Notes: a model not told the origin generated them from the sequence alone. A DNA stretch of 64,000 bases from VAZQ01 sp963744275 (GCA_963744275.1 CAVUSX010000029.1:434001-498000); one strand, 5' to 3'. Shown: positions 1-9,972, counted from the first letter of the stretch. Program-made: numbers and translations.

Positions 1-263
1 TCGGCCCACACCCCGTTCACCAGCGGCAAGCGGTCGCCGATCGCGTCCAAGGCGATGTCGAGCACGCGCCGCTGCTCCTCGAAGCTGCAGGAGGCGACCT
101 CGGTCGAATGGGCGTTGACGGTGACGGCGGCGAGCCCCTCGGTCGCCGCCACCGCGCGCAGATGCGCGCGGAAGCTCGCTTCGTCGATCGCGAGCTCGTC
201 GTCGAACGGCAGCAGGACCGCCGGGATGACGCCGCGCGGGACGAAATGGCCGTGAGGGGGCAT
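1..263 (-). CDS. Dihydrodipicolinate synthase (DapA) family aldolase, 3' end outside window
   Basis: Only the first 87 or so residues are in the window; the frame is open to the left edge. The N-terminus (MPPHGHFVPRGVIPAVLLPF) and the following stretch with TVNAHSTEV, a conserved FEEQRRVLDIA helix and PLVNGV match the first strands and helices of the DapA TIM-barrel family. These enzymes form a Schiff base with pyruvate or another 2-oxo acid and catalyse aldol condensation or cleavage. The family's usual TTGE is replaced by HSTE, which argues for one of the many non-lysine paralogues. ATG at 263 lies 17 bases after the MmgE/PrpD stop, so it is probably the third gene of that operon. Substrate unknown. 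Confidence 0.8.
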   Translation of the reverse strand, partial: MPPHGHFVPRGVIPAVLLPFDDELAIDEASFRAHLRAVAATEGLAAVTVNAHSTEVASCSFEEQRRVLDIALDAIGDRLPLVNGVWA

Positions 264-280
264 CGGGTTGATCCTTTGCT

Positions 281-1825
281 TCAAATCCGCGTCAGCGCGA
301 CCAGCTCGCCCGCCTGCGGCAGGCGCTCGAGCCCCCACAATGCGCGCAGCAGATCGTCGGTTTGCGCGGCCGGCAGCTGGCGGCGCGCGAGCGAGCGGAA
401 TTTCTCCTCGATCTCGGCGTCCGTCATCGGGTTCTTCCAGTGCCCGCGATGGTATTCGACCCGCACGTTCTTGCGCGCTCCCGATTTGAGGACGATCTCG
501 AGATCGCAGGGATTCATCTCCGGCTCGACCGGCTCGGCCTCGTCGTACGGCAGGCAGCGCACGCGGCTGACGAGGTCCAGAAGGCGCGGGTCGTGCAGAT
601 AGGGGTCCTCGTAATGCTGCTCTTCGACCGTGCCGTACATCAGCGCCACGGCGGCCGCATAGGGCATGCTGTGGTCGGCGGTCTCGTGGGTCTGCGGGTG
701 CCATTTGTCGGGTGAGTCCGCCATGACCTCGATCGCCTTGCGCGACACCCGGATGTTCACCTGCGCGATCTCGCCGGTGTCGGCGAAGAACGCGCGCGCC
801 TCGACCGCCGCCTGGGCGACCGTCTGGGCGAACTGGCCGAGCGTGAAGCGCTTGGTGAAGCAGTGCATGATCCCGAACGGCGCGCCGCCGCCGCCGAGCT
901 TGGGCAGCCTGAACGGCTTGCGGTTGATGCGGCTGAAGAAGCCGTCGGGCCCTTCGAACACTTGGGCTGGGCCGGTCATGCCGCCCTGCGCCAGCTCGAC
1001 CGCGAAGATCGCGGTGCGGGCGGCATCCGCGGCGGCGCCCGCCTTCCAGTTCGACAGCGTGCCGACGCGCGTCTGATTGAGCGCCACCGCGCCGGCGACA
1101 TGAATGCCGATCGCATGCACCATCTGTTGCGGCGTGAGCCCCAGCATGCGGCCGGCCCCGACGGTGGCGGCGAGGCCGACGATGGTGGCGTAGTCGATGC
1201 CGACCGCCCGGTTGTCGAACACGTCGCAGACCCGGCAGAACACCTCATACGCCAGCACGGTGCCGGTGATCAGGTCCTGCCCGCTGCGTCCCGCCATCTC
1301 GGCGGTCGCCAGCAGCGCCGCAATGGCGTCGCTCGGATGGCCGGCGCCGCGGCTGATATAGCCGTCGTTGAAATCGAGATAGCGGATCATCACGCCGTTG
1401 GCGAAGGCGGCGAGCTCCGGGCTCGTCTTCACGCCGCTGCACATGACGGTCGCGCCGCGCACGGCGCTGACGCCCCCAGCAAGGCGGTTGGCGATCTGGC
1501 TCGCATCCGCCCCGAAGCCGCCGAGCCCGCAGCCGAAGCTGTCGATCAGGTAGCGTTTGGCCGCGCGCACCACCTCCGCCGGCAGGTCCTCGTACTTGAG
1601 GCTGCCGGCGTAGCGGGCGAGTGTCTCGGCGATCGGCGGCTCACCGGTGGGCGTGCCCAGCATCGCCGGCGACGCGGGCTTGTCCTGCGCAAACGCCGGC
1701 AATGCCAGCGTGCCTGCGACGGTGCCCGTCGCCGCCGCGGCGCTGGTCGTCGCGATCTGCTTGAGGAACCTGCGGCGCCCACGCTGCGGCAAATCGAGCG
1801 GCTCGGTTCGCGTCGTGCGGTCCAT
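281..1825 (-). CDS. MmgE/PrpD family protein with Tat signal peptide
   Basis: 514 residues. Residues 17-22 are RRRFLK followed by an alanine-rich hydrophobic stretch and an AFAQ cleavage-like site near residue 46, a twin-arginine export signal. The rest aligns with the MmgE/PrpD fold (2-methylcitrate dehydratase and relatives): early YAGSLKYEDLPAEVVRAAKRY, a GHPSDAIAALLATAE segment, and a late HETADHSMPYAAAVALM segment, the place where the family has its conserved DHS motif. ATG at 1825 is chosen because it gives the complete Tat signal. It follows the GlcG-like gene by 38 bases and precedes the DapA-like gene by 17. PrpD proteins are normally cytoplasmic, so the export signal is unusual. The substrate cannot be told. 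Confidence 0.88.
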   Translation of the reverse strand: MDRTTRTEPLDLPQRGRRRFLKQIATTSAAAATGTVAGTLALPAFAQDKPASPAMLGTPTGEPPIAETLARYAGSLKYEDLPAEVVRAAKRYLIDSFGCGLGGFGADASQIANRLAGGVSAVRGATVMCSGVKTSPELAAFANGVMIRYLDFNDGYISRGAGHPSDAIAALLATAEMAGRSGQDLITGTVLAYEVFCRVCDVFDNRAVGIDYATIVGLAATVGAGRMLGLTPQQMVHAIGIHVAGAVALNQTRVGTLSNWKAGAAADAARTAIFAVELAQGGMTGPAQVFEGPDGFFSRINRKPFRLPKLGGGGAPFGIMHCFTKRFTLGQFAQTVAQAAVEARAFFADTGEIAQVNIRVSRKAIEVMADSPDKWHPQTHETADHSMPYAAAVALMYGTVEEQHYEDPYLHDPRLLDLVSRVRCLPYDEAEPVEPEMNPCDLEIVLKSGARKNVRVEYHRGHWKNPMTDAEIEEKFRSLARRQLPAAQTDDLLRALWGLERLPQAGELVALTRI

Positions 1826-1863
1826 GGTCTTCCTCCCGGGTGGAAGCAGCGCCCGATCATGCG

Positions 1864-2340
1864 CTATTTGTTGGTCAGCCTCACTCCCGCGTGGCGGCCC
1901 ATGCCTTCGAAATCCGCGTCCGTCTTCAGGCCGGCCGAATGGATGCCATGGAGGGCGAGCTCCTCGTCGCGGTCCTCGGTGTCGCCGGTGACGCCGACGG
2001 CGCCGATGACCGCGCCGTCGAGGCCGCGAATCTGCAAGCCGCCGCCCTCGGCAAAAATCTGCTCGTCGGTCGCGCTCATGAGATAGCGCATGAAGACCGG
2101 CCGTTCCTCGGCCCGGATGCGCACCAGCTTGGAGGAGCGGCCGAGCGCCAGCGCCGCATAGGCTTTGCCGAAGGCCATCTCGAAGCGGATCATCGAGCTG
2201 CCGTCCTCCTTCTGGAACGCCTTCACCTTGCAGCCGGGCTCGACCACGATCACGCTGATCGGCCGGCAATCGATCTCGGCGGCGCGCCGCAGCACGGCCT
2301 CGATGATGCGGTTGGCGAGATCGAGGCTGATGGCGTTCAT
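1864..2340 (-). CDS. GlcG/HbpS family heme-binding-like protein (DUF336)
   Basis: 158 residues, complete, ATG at 2340. The pattern SLDLANRIIEAVLRRAAE, then ISVIVVEPGC, a long helix EMAFGKAYAAL and GLQIRGLDGAVIGAVGVTG is the GlcG/HbpS signature. Family members bind heme, cobalamin or small ligands, or act as accessory proteins beside catabolic oxidoreductases and dehydratases; no enzymatic activity is established for most. It is first in a three-gene minus-strand operon with the exported MmgE/PrpD protein and the DapA-like aldolase, which suggests a helper role in the same organic-acid pathway (inference). The 172 bases between it and the divergent peptidase gene should hold both promoters. 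Confidence 0.85.
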   Translation of the reverse strand: MNAISLDLANRIIEAVLRRAAEIDCRPISVIVVEPGCKVKAFQKEDGSSMIRFEMAFGKAYAALALGRSSKLVRIRAEERPVFMRYLMSATDEQIFAEGGGLQIRGLDGAVIGAVGVTGDTEDRDEELALHGIHSAGLKTDADFEGMGRHAGVRLTNK

Positions 2341-2512
2341 GGCGTCCTCCGGGCGGGCGGCGCATCCGCGCGGCCCGAAGCCCGGACCGTGCGCGAGGCC
2401 GCCGTCGTACTGGCAGGATTTTCATGAGCGAGGCAAGTCATCCGGATGGCGGAGAGGTGGCCAAGTCGGCCAGGGTGACATAGTTAAGGGCTCACTCAAC
2501 CGGGTCTTGCGC

Positions 2513-4604
2513 ATGAACGAGTCCAAGCCGTCTTCCGCCGCCTCCGCCACCGACGCCGACAATCCGTTTTTCCAGGAATGGACCGGTCCGTTCGGGGCGC
2601 CGCCGTTCGGGCGCATCGCGCCGGCGCATTTTCCGCCCGCCTTCGATCGCGCCTTCGCGGCCCATGATGCCGAGGTCGCCGCCATCGCGGCCGATCCGGC
2701 CCCGCCCACTTTCGACAACACGATCGCGGCGCTGGAATTGAGCGGCCGGCTGTTGGGCCGCGTGACCGACGTGTTTCGCGCGCTCGCCGGCGCCCATACC
2801 AACGAGGCTCTGCTCGAGATCGAGCGCGCCATCGCGCCGCGGCGCGCCCGGCATTGGGACGGCATCCTGCACAACGCCGCCCTGTTCGGCCGCATCGATG
2901 CGCTCTACCGCGCGCCGCAGCGGCTCGGCTTGACGGCCGAGCAGCAGCGCGTGCTGGAGCGCTATCACCTGGATTTCAAGCGCGCTGGCGCGGCGCTCGC
3001 GCCCCCCGCCAAGGCGCGGCTCGCCGCCATCAACGAGCGGCTGGCGAGTCTCGGCACCAGCTTCAGCCAGAACGTGCTGGCCGACGAGCAGGCCTATATG
3101 CTGGTGCTCGAAAGCGAGGCCGATCTGGCGGGCCTGCCGGATTATGTGCGCGCCGCCGCCCGCACGGCCGCGCAGGAGCGCGGGCGCGAGCACGGCTATG
3201 TGATCACGCTGTCGCGTTCCAGCGTCGAGCCGTTCCTGCAATATTCCGCCCGTCGCGACCTGCGCGAAAAAGCCTTTCGGGCCTGGATCGCGCGCGGCGA
3301 GGGCGGCGGCGCGACCGACAACAGGGCCATCATCGCCGAGATGGTGGCGCTGCGCGCCGAGCGCGCCGCGCTTCTGGGCTACGAGACATTCGCCCACTAC
3401 CGTCTCGACGACGCCATGGCCAAGACGCCGGCGGCGGTGCGCGGCCTGCTCGATCGGGTCTGGGCGCCGGCGCGCGAGCGCGCGCTCGCGGACCGCGCGG
3501 AGCTCTCGGCGCTGGCGCAACAGGAAGGCGGCAATTTCGAGCTCGCGGCCTTCGATTGGCGCTACTACGCCGAGAAGCTGCGCAAGCTCAAATGCGACGT
3601 GGACGAGGCGGCGATCAAGCCCTATCTGCAGCTCAATCACATCATCGAAGCGGCGTTCTACACCGCCTACAAGCTGTTCGGCCTGAGCTTCGAGCGCCGC
3701 AGCGACGTCCCGGTCTGGCATCCCGACGTGCAGGTGTGGGACGTGCACGGCGCCGACGGCAGCCATCGCGGGCTGTTCTTCGGCGACTATTTCGCGCGCT
3801 CCTCCAAGCGCAGCGGCGCCTGGATGACGACGCTGCGCGACCAGGAGAAGCTCGCCGGCGACATCAGGCCGCTGGTCGTCAATGTGATGAACTTCTCCAA
3901 GGCGCGCCGACAGCCAGCCGACGCTGCTGAGCTTCGACGACGCCCGTACGCTGTTCCATGAGTTCGGCCATGCGCTCCATGCGCTGTTGTCCGACGTCAC
4001 CTATCCGACCATCTCGGGCACCAGCGTGCAGACCGACTTCGTGGAGCTGCCCTCGCAGCTCTACGAGCATTGGCTGGAGCGGCCGGAGATACTGCGCCGC
4101 TTCGCCCTGCATTACCGCACCGGCGCCGCCATGCCGGACGACCTCATGGCCCGCCTCATCGCGGCCCGCACCTTCAACCAGGGCTTTGCGACCGTCGAAT
4201 ATGTGGCCTCCGCGCTGGTCGATCTGGAGCTGCATCTCTTGGCCGACCCGCAGGGCTTCGACGTCGGCGCGTTCGAGGAGGGCGCGCTCGCGCGCATCGG
4301 CATGCCGCCCGAGATCGTCATGCGGCACCGCCCGGCCCACTTTGCGCATGTGTTCTCCGGCGGCGGCTATGCGTCGGCCTATTACAGCTACATGTGGTCG
4401 GAGGTGCTCGATGCCGACGCCTTCGCGGCCTTCGAGGAGACGCCGGATATTTTCGATCCCGCGACCGCCAAGCGGCTGCACGATCACATCTACGCGGCCG
4501 GCGGCTCGCGCGACCCGGCCGCGCTCTATGAGAGCTTCCGCGGCCGCCTGCCCACCCCCGACGCGCTGTTGCGCAAGCGCGGCCTGCTGGCCGATCAATC
4601 CTGA
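2513..4604 (+). CDS. M3 family metallopeptidase (oligopeptidase A/Dcp-like), one frameshift
   Basis: About 696 residues when one extra base near 3905 is skipped. The first part (to VVNVMNFSKA) is the all-helical M3 body; the second frame resumes with QPTLLSFDDARTLFHEFGHA, giving the zinc site HEFGH at about residues 482-486 and the C-terminal FSGGGYASAYYSYMWSEV and YESFRGR segments. M3 enzymes are cytoplasmic zinc endo- or dipeptidyl-carboxypeptidases that finish peptide turnover. The break falls directly before the zinc motif, so if real it would leave an inactive protein; both halves are fully conserved, so I think it is a sequencing indel. ATG at 2513 starts MNESKPSSAASATDADNPFF. A 74-base hairpin lies 8 bases after the stop. 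Confidence 0.85.
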
Positions 4605-4612
4605 CTTTTTTC

Positions 4613-4686
4613 GTAGGATGGGTTGAGCTCTTGCGAAACCCATCGCCTGTGATTGATGGGTTTCGCAAGCGCTCAACCCATCCTAC
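4613..4686. repeat. 74-bp near-perfect palindrome, family R1, copy 1
   Basis: Outer arms GTAGGATGGGTTGAGC at 4613-4628 and its exact complement at 4671-4686; inner arms TTGCGAAACCCATC at 4631-4644 and its complement at 4655-4668; the loop is 10 bases. The same arms recur at 60335-60449 around a longer centre. It begins 8 bases after the peptidase stop and ends 26 bases before the next start, so it could also end transcription. It looks like a non-autonomous REP/MITE-type element. Confidence 0.9.
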
Positions 4687-4712
4687 AAACCAACCACCCC
4701 ATAGGACCCCCG

Positions 4713-6303
4713 ATGGACCTTCACACCGCCGGACATCGCCGCGGCGTCGTCGCCGCCCCCCATGCGGCCGCGGTCGCGGCCGGGCACGCGATCCTGGCCG
4801 AGGGCGGCAACGCGATCGAGGCGATGGTCGCCATGGCGGCGGTGATCGCGGTGGTCTATCCGCACATGAACGGGCTCGGCGGCGACGGCTTCTGGCTCGT
4901 CCACGAGCCCTCGGGCCGCATCCGCGCCCTGATGGCGGCGGGCGTGGCCGGCAGCCGGGCGCAACCGGATCTCTACCGGGAGGCCGGTCTCGACGCGATC
5001 CCCGCGCGCGGCCCGCTCGCCGCCCTCACGGTGCCGGGCGCGATCGCAGGCTGGAGCCTGGCGCTCGAGGCCGCCCATGCGCATGGCGGCAAAATGCCGC
5101 TCGCCGAAATGCTGGCGGCGGCCATCCGGCACGCCCGCGAGGGCTTTGCGATCTCCGAAAGCCAAGCGGCTTGCGCCGCCTTTCCCGACCTCGTCGGGCG
5201 CGCCGGGATTTGCCCAAACCTTCCTGGTCGACGGCAAGCCGCCGGCCCCGGGCACCAAGTTGCGGCAGGGCGCGCTCGCCGCCACGCTCGAGCAGCTCTC
5301 CCATGCGGGCTTGGACGATTTCTACCGCGGCGATGTCGGCCGCGAGATCGCCGACGATCTCGATCGCATCGGCAGCCCGGTGACACGCCCCGATCTCGCG
5401 CGCTGCCGGGCCGCCGTTGCGGATCCGCTCTCCGTGGAGCTGCGCGCCGGCACCGCGTTCAACACGCCGCCGCCGACCCAGGGTCTGGCTTCGCTGATGA
5501 TCCTGGGGCTGTTCGACCGCCTCGGCGTCAAGGAGGCCGAAAGCTTCGATCATATCCATGGCCTGGTGGAGGCCACCAAGCGGGCGCTGCGCCTGCGTGA
5601 TCGCTATCTGACCGACCCGCAGCGCCTCCCGCATCCCCCCGGCCGCTATCTCGAGCCGGCCTTTCTGGATGCGCAGGCGCTCGCGATCGATCGCAAACGC
5701 GCCTCCCGCTGGCCGCCCGCCGGCGGCCGCGGCGATACGGTCTGGATGGGGGCTGCCGACGCCCGCGGCCTGGTGGTTTCCTACATCCAGTCCCTCTATT
5801 GGGAGTTCGGCTCCGGCTGCGTCCTGCCCAGGACCGGCGTGCTGATGCAGAACCGCGGCGTCAGCTTTGCGCTCGAGCCCGGCGCTCTCAACCGGCTGGA
5901 GCCGGGCCGGCTGCCGGTCCATACGCTCAATCCCGCCCTGGCGGTGCTCGCCGACCGGCGGATCATGGCCTATGGCAGCATGGGGGGCGACGCCCAGCCG
6001 CAGATCCAGGCCGCCCTGTTCACCCGCCATGTCGATTACCGGATGCCGCTCGCCCAGGCGCTCGATCGGCCGCGCTGCGTGCTGGGGCAGACCTGGGGCT
6101 CGCCCCATGCGAGCCTCCTGGTCGAATCGAGGTTCGACGAGGGCGTCATCGCGGCGCTGCGCGCCGCCGGTCACGCCGTCGAGGTGCTGGCGCAGCCCTA
6201 TGTGGACTCCATGGGCCATGCCGGCGCGGTGCTGCTGCATCCGAACGGCACCCTCGAAGGCGCCCATGATCCGCGCGCCGACGGGGGCGCTGCCGGACTG
6301 TAG
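4713..6303 (+). CDS. Gamma-glutamyltransferase family protein, cytoplasmic type, one frameshift
   Basis: About 529 residues after skipping one base near 5209 (AGICPNL versus AGFAQTFLVD). The N-terminal part (GNAIEAMVAMAAVIAVVYPHMNG, then GGDGFW) and the C-terminal part (FNTPPPTQGLASLMILGLFD, then GRGDTVWMGAAD at about residue 340, NRGVSF, HTLNP, and GSMGGDAQPQ) follow the GGT/Ntn-hydrolase order. The Thr in GDT is the expected autoprocessing nucleophile. There is no signal peptide, unlike periplasmic GGT, so it resembles cytoplasmic YwrD-like members that act on gamma-glutamyl or other amide compounds. ATG at 4713. It stands alone, between the R1 palindrome and the DUF1007 gene. Confidence 0.85.
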
Positions 6304-6438
6304 GAATTCTGCGGCCGACCTTCGAGCCCAAGGCCCAGGCCCCAATTTGAGGCCTCCATTCCGCCGCACTCCATGCTATGTTGGCCCGGGGCGACTCTCC
6401 GGCGCTTTTTCCGGGCACAATTTGTCTGGCCGTCTGAC

Positions 6439-7107
6439 ATGACCAAGCACTTGGTTACCAAGCACTTCGTTCGCATGATCTTCGCCTTGGCGGGCCTTTT
6501 GGCCGCGGGCGCATCGGCTTCCGCGCATCCGCACGTCTGGGTGACCATGCAGGGCGAGCTGGTTTACGCGCCGGACGGCTCGGTGACCGGCGTCCGCTAC
6601 AATTGGACTTTCGACGACATGTTCTCGGCCTTCGCCACCCAGGGGCTCGACCCCAAGAAGCCGGGCGAGTTCAGCCGCGCCGATCTGGAGCCGCTGGCCA
6701 AGGAGAACGTCAGCTCGCTCAAGGAATTCGACTATTTCACCTTCGCCAAGGCGAACGGCCAGAAGGTCGAGATGAAGGATCCGATCGATTATTATCTCGA
6801 TTACAACACCAAGGACACGGTCCTGACGCTCCATTTCACCTTGCCGCTCAAGACGCCCGTCAAGGCCAAGGAGCTCAATGTCGAGATTTACGATCCCGAA
6901 TATTTCGTGGACTTCTCCTTCAAGGACGTGAAGGACCCGATCTCGCTCGTGGGCGCGCCGGCGGCCTGCAAGCTGACGGTGGCCCGGCCGAAGGACTTGT
7001 CGGTCGCGCCCGGCCAGCAGCTGAGCGAAGCCTTCTTCAATCAGCTCAACGCCGCCCAAAATTGGGGCGCGCAATTCGCCAATAAAATCTCCGTGAAATG
7101 CCCGTGA
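6439..7107 (+). CDS. DUF1007 family periplasmic protein, NicO partner
   Basis: 222 residues from ATG 6439 (a later ATG at 6475 would give 210). A signal peptide ending in ASASA precedes HPHVWV, the hallmark of DUF1007. The body alternates short beta strands (NWTFDDMF, FDYFTF, VLTLHFTLPL, EIYDPEYFVDFSF). DUF1007 proteins are secreted, of unproven function, and very often sit directly upstream of NicO nickel/cobalt transporters; here the stop overlaps the NicO start by 10 bases, so the two are translated together. The likely role is periplasmic metal binding or presentation (inference from context). Confidence 0.85.
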   Translation: MTKHLVTKHFVRMIFALAGLLAAGASASAHPHVWVTMQGELVYAPDGSVTGVRYNWTFDDMFSAFATQGLDPKKPGEFSRADLEPLAKENVSSLKEFDYFTFAKANGQKVEMKDPIDYYLDYNTKDTVLTLHFTLPLKTPVKAKELNVEIYDPEYFVDFSFKDVKDPISLVGAPAACKLTVARPKDLSVAPGQQLSEAFFNQLNAAQNWGAQFANKISVKCP

Positions 7108-8307
7108 GGATCGCGTCCGGGGGGCGCACGACCGGCCAAATCGCGAAGCTCGGGCTCCTGGTCGTGGCGATGCTGCTGGTCGCCGCGCTGGTGGACGGCG
7201 CCTTCGCGCAGGGCTCGCCGTTCGGCGGTCCGCGCCCCGGCGCCTGTCCGGTTCCGGCGAGCGGCATCTTGGGCTGGCTGTTCGCCATGCAGGCCGAGTT
7301 CTATCGGCAGTTTTCCGGCCTGATCCGCGCCTCGAAGGCCGACGGCAGCGCCGCCTGGACCCTGATGGGTCTGTCCTTCCTGTACGGCATTTTCCATGCC
7401 GCCGGGCCCGGTCACGGCAAGGCGGTGATCTCATCCTATCTGGTGGCCAACGAAGAGACCTGGGTGCGCGGCGTCGTGCTGTCGTTGCTCTCCGCGCTGA
7501 TGCAGGCGTTCGTCGCGATCGCGATCGTGGGCGTCGCCGCCGTGCTTCTGCACGTGAGCGCCGCCAAGATGAACAGCGCCGTGAACTGGATCGAGACGCT
7601 GAGCTATGCGCTCATCATCGTGGTGGGAGCTGCGATTGCTGTGGGTGAAGGGGCGCGCCTTCGTGGCGGCGCTGCGCGATCTCGGCCGCCCGACCGCCGC
7701 GGTCGGGGCCGCGGTGACGCCGGCCCTCGGCGCATGATCAGCATGACGATCACGATCATCACGAGCATGATCACGATCATGATCACGCGCATTGCGATCA
7801 CGCGCACCACGATCACGCCCCCGCCGCGGCGCTTGCGACCTGTTCTCACGGCGATCACGACCACGATCATGACCACGGGCATTCGCACCATGATCACGAT
7901 CATGACGATGATGCCTCCGCATGGGGGCATGCCCACGCGCCCGAGCCCGAGGAGCTCGCCGGACCCGGCGGCTGGCGGCGCGGGCTCACCGCCATCGTGG
8001 CGGTCGGGTTGCGGCCGTGCTCGGGCGCCATCCTGGTGCTGGTCTTCGCGCTCGCCCAGGGTCTGTTCTGGGTGGGCGTGGCATCGACCTTCGTGATGGG
8101 TCTCGGCACCTTCATCACGGTCGCAGCGATCGCCACCCTGGCGGTCAGCGCCCGCGCCTGGGCGCAGCGGATCGCCGGCGCGAGTTCCAGCTACGGAACC
8201 TTGGCGATGCGTGGCATCGAAGCCGGAGCGGCGGTGGTCATCATCGCGTTCGGTGCGCTCCTGCTCGGCGGCTACATCGTGAATTCGAGCGCATGGTCGG
8301 CTTCTAG
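7098..8307 (+). CDS. NicO/RcnA-type nickel-cobalt transporter with His-rich loop, frameshifted
   Basis: About 402 residues when frame changes near 7625, 7730 and 8290 are bridged. The first frame has a leader helix, then LYGIFHAAGPGHGK, the NicO signature, and further membrane helices. A second frame covers a short cytoplasmic linker (RLLWVKGRAFVAALRDLG). The third gives about 60 residues extremely rich in His and Asp, coded by 7733-7930, then VGLRPCSGAILVLVFALAQ and two more helices. The last indel is inferred because the ending ERMVGF followed by stop at 8307 fits better than a long overlap into the next gene. NicO proteins move Ni or Co across the inner membrane; His-rich loops sense or buffer the metal. 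Direction (efflux or uptake) cannot be told. Confidence 0.8.
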
Positions 8308-8357
8308 CGAGCCCGCCCACCCGGAACGCATCGTCGCGGGCGGCGTTCTCCGCAATC

Positions 8358-9602
8358 ATGCTGAAATCGGGAATGACCAATCAACTGACCACCGGTTGCT
8401 GCATCGTGGGCGGCGGCCCCTGTGGGATGATGCTCGGCTATCTCTTGGCGCGGGCCGGCGTCGAGGTCGTGGTCCTGGAGAAGCACGCCGACTTCCTGCG
8501 CGACTTTCGCGGCGACACCATCCATCCCTCCACGCTCGAGCTCATGCATGAGCTCGGCCTTCTGTCCGATTTCCTGGCGCTGCCCCATCAGGAGGCCCGC
8601 ACCCTCGAGGCCAGGTTCGGGGCGGAGGAATTCACCTTCGCGGATTTCACCCATCTGCCGACCCGCTGCAAGTTCGTCGCTCTGATGCCGCAATGGGACT
8701 TCCTGAATTTCCTGTGCGAGCGCGGCCGCCGGTATCCGGGCTTTCGGGTCCTGATGCAGGCGCAGGCGACCGACCTCATCGAAGAGGACGGCACCGTGGT
8801 CGGGGTGCTGGCCGACACGGCGGACGGGAAGATCGAGCTGCGCGCCCCGCTGGTGGTCGGCTGCGACGGCCGGCACTCACTGGTGCGCCAAAAGGCCGCC
8901 CTCGCGGTCGAGGATATCGGGGCCCCGATGGATGTCCTGTGGTTTCGGGTCAGCCGCAAACCCGATGATCCCGATGCCACCATGGGGGTGTTCGAAGCCG
9001 GCCATGTCTTCGTGGTCATCAACCGCGGCGATTATTGGCAGTGCGGCTATGTGATCCCCAAGGGCTCGATCGAGGCAGTGCGGGGTGGCGGGCTGGCGCA
9101 GTTTCGCGCGCAGCTGGCGCGCACCATGCCGCTGTTCGCGGACCGGGTCGGCGAGCTCACCGATTGGGATCAGATCAAGTTGCTCACCGTCGCGGTCGAC
9201 CGCCTCGAGCGCTGGTACAGGCGCGGGCTCATCTGCATCGGCGACGCCGCCCACGCGATGTCGCCGGTCGGCGGCGTCGGCATCAATCTCGCCGTCGCCG
9301 ACGCGGTCGCCGCCGCCAATATTCTGGCGCTGCCGCTGCTGGCCGGCGCGGTCGGCGAAGATGAGTTGCGGCGCGTGCAGGCGCGGCGCGAATTTCCGAC
9401 CCGGGTGATGCAGCGCCTGCAGGTCTTCATCCAGGAGCGCGTCATCACCGGCGTGCTCGGCAATCGCGATGAGCTCAAGCCGCCGTTGCCCGTGAGGCTC
9501 ATGGCGGCATTCCCGATCCTGCGCCGCATCCCGGCCCGCATCGTCGGCCTCGGCATTCGGCCCGAGCACATCCGCACCCCGGAGCGGCAGAACGGCCAGT
9601 GA
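8358..9602 (+). CDS. FAD-dependent aromatic-ring monooxygenase (PHBH/UbiH family)
   Basis: 414 residues, unbroken. CIVGGGPCGMMLGYLLARAG near residue 15 is the FAD-binding GxGxxG, VVGCDGRHSLVR is the family DG motif, and LICIGDAAHAMSPVGGVGIN at about residue 290 is the second FAD motif with GD. This order is typical of flavin monooxygenases that use NAD(P)H and O2 to hydroxylate aromatic or quinone substrates. No membrane anchor or extra domain is visible. ATG 8358 is used; ATG 8373 (MTNQLTTG) is a possible start. It follows NicO and converges with the nitrile hydratase operon, its stop being one base from that of the accessory gene. Substrate unknown. Confidence 0.87.
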   Translation: MLKSGMTNQLTTGCCIVGGGPCGMMLGYLLARAGVEVVVLEKHADFLRDFRGDTIHPSTLELMHELGLLSDFLALPHQEARTLEARFGAEEFTFADFTHLPTRCKFVALMPQWDFLNFLCERGRRYPGFRVLMQAQATDLIEEDGTVVGVLADTADGKIELRAPLVVGCDGRHSLVRQKAALAVEDIGAPMDVLWFRVSRKPDDPDATMGVFEAGHVFVVINRGDYWQCGYVIPKGSIEAVRGGGLAQFRAQLARTMPLFADRVGELTDWDQIKLLTVAVDRLERWYRRGLICIGDAAHAMSPVGGVGINLAVADAVAAANILALPLLAGAVGEDELRRVQARREFPTRVMQRLQVFIQERVITGVLGNRDELKPPLPVRLMAAFPILRRIPARIVGLGIRPEHIRTPERQNGQ

Positions 9603-9603
9603 T

Positions 9604-9951
9604 TCAGAAATCCTCATCTGCGAGCGCGATCGGTGTGCCGTGGGGCGTGCGTTGCGCGGCATGCCGCCATGCCTGGCGATAGCGCTCGAGCGCGTCGGCG
9701 CCGGCGATCTGCTTTTCGGCGACCAGGCGCTCGAGCGCGCCGAGCCAATGCCGGTAATAGGTCTCGCCGCTGTCGGGATCGCCTGCTGCCTGCGCGGCTT
9801 TGATCTCGTGCGCCAGCGTCGCTGCCCATTCGTTCCAGGTGAACAGGCCGCGCTCATGCAGCGCCAGCACCATGGCGAAGGCCTGCGCCTCCCAAGGTTC
9901 GCGAAACACTGGTCCGCGCGCCGGCGTCGCGCGGGACGGGCCTGGCGGCAT
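9604..9951 (-). CDS. Nitrile hydratase accessory (activator) protein
   Basis: 115 residues, ATG at 9951. Matches the small helper proteins (p14K, NHase activator) encoded after nitrile hydratase beta: EPWEAQAFAMVLALHERGLFTWNEWAATLAHEI, GETYYRHWLGALERLV and YRQAWRHAAQRTPHG. These share a fold with the N-terminus of the beta subunit and help load cobalt into the alpha subunit by subunit exchange. It lies 21 bases after the beta gene as last gene of the operon. No frame problem. Confidence 0.88.
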   Translation of the reverse strand: MPPGPSRATPARGPVFREPWEAQAFAMVLALHERGLFTWNEWAATLAHEIKAAQAAGDPDSGETYYRHWLGALERLVAEKQIAGADALERYRQAWRHAAQRTPHGTPIALADEDF

Positions 9952-9972
9952 GTTGCAGCATCGCGCGGCATA

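Noticed and set aside
2492..4000. Minus-strand frame opposite the M3 peptidase
   Set aside because: Shadow frame; the plus-strand peptidase carries HEFGH.
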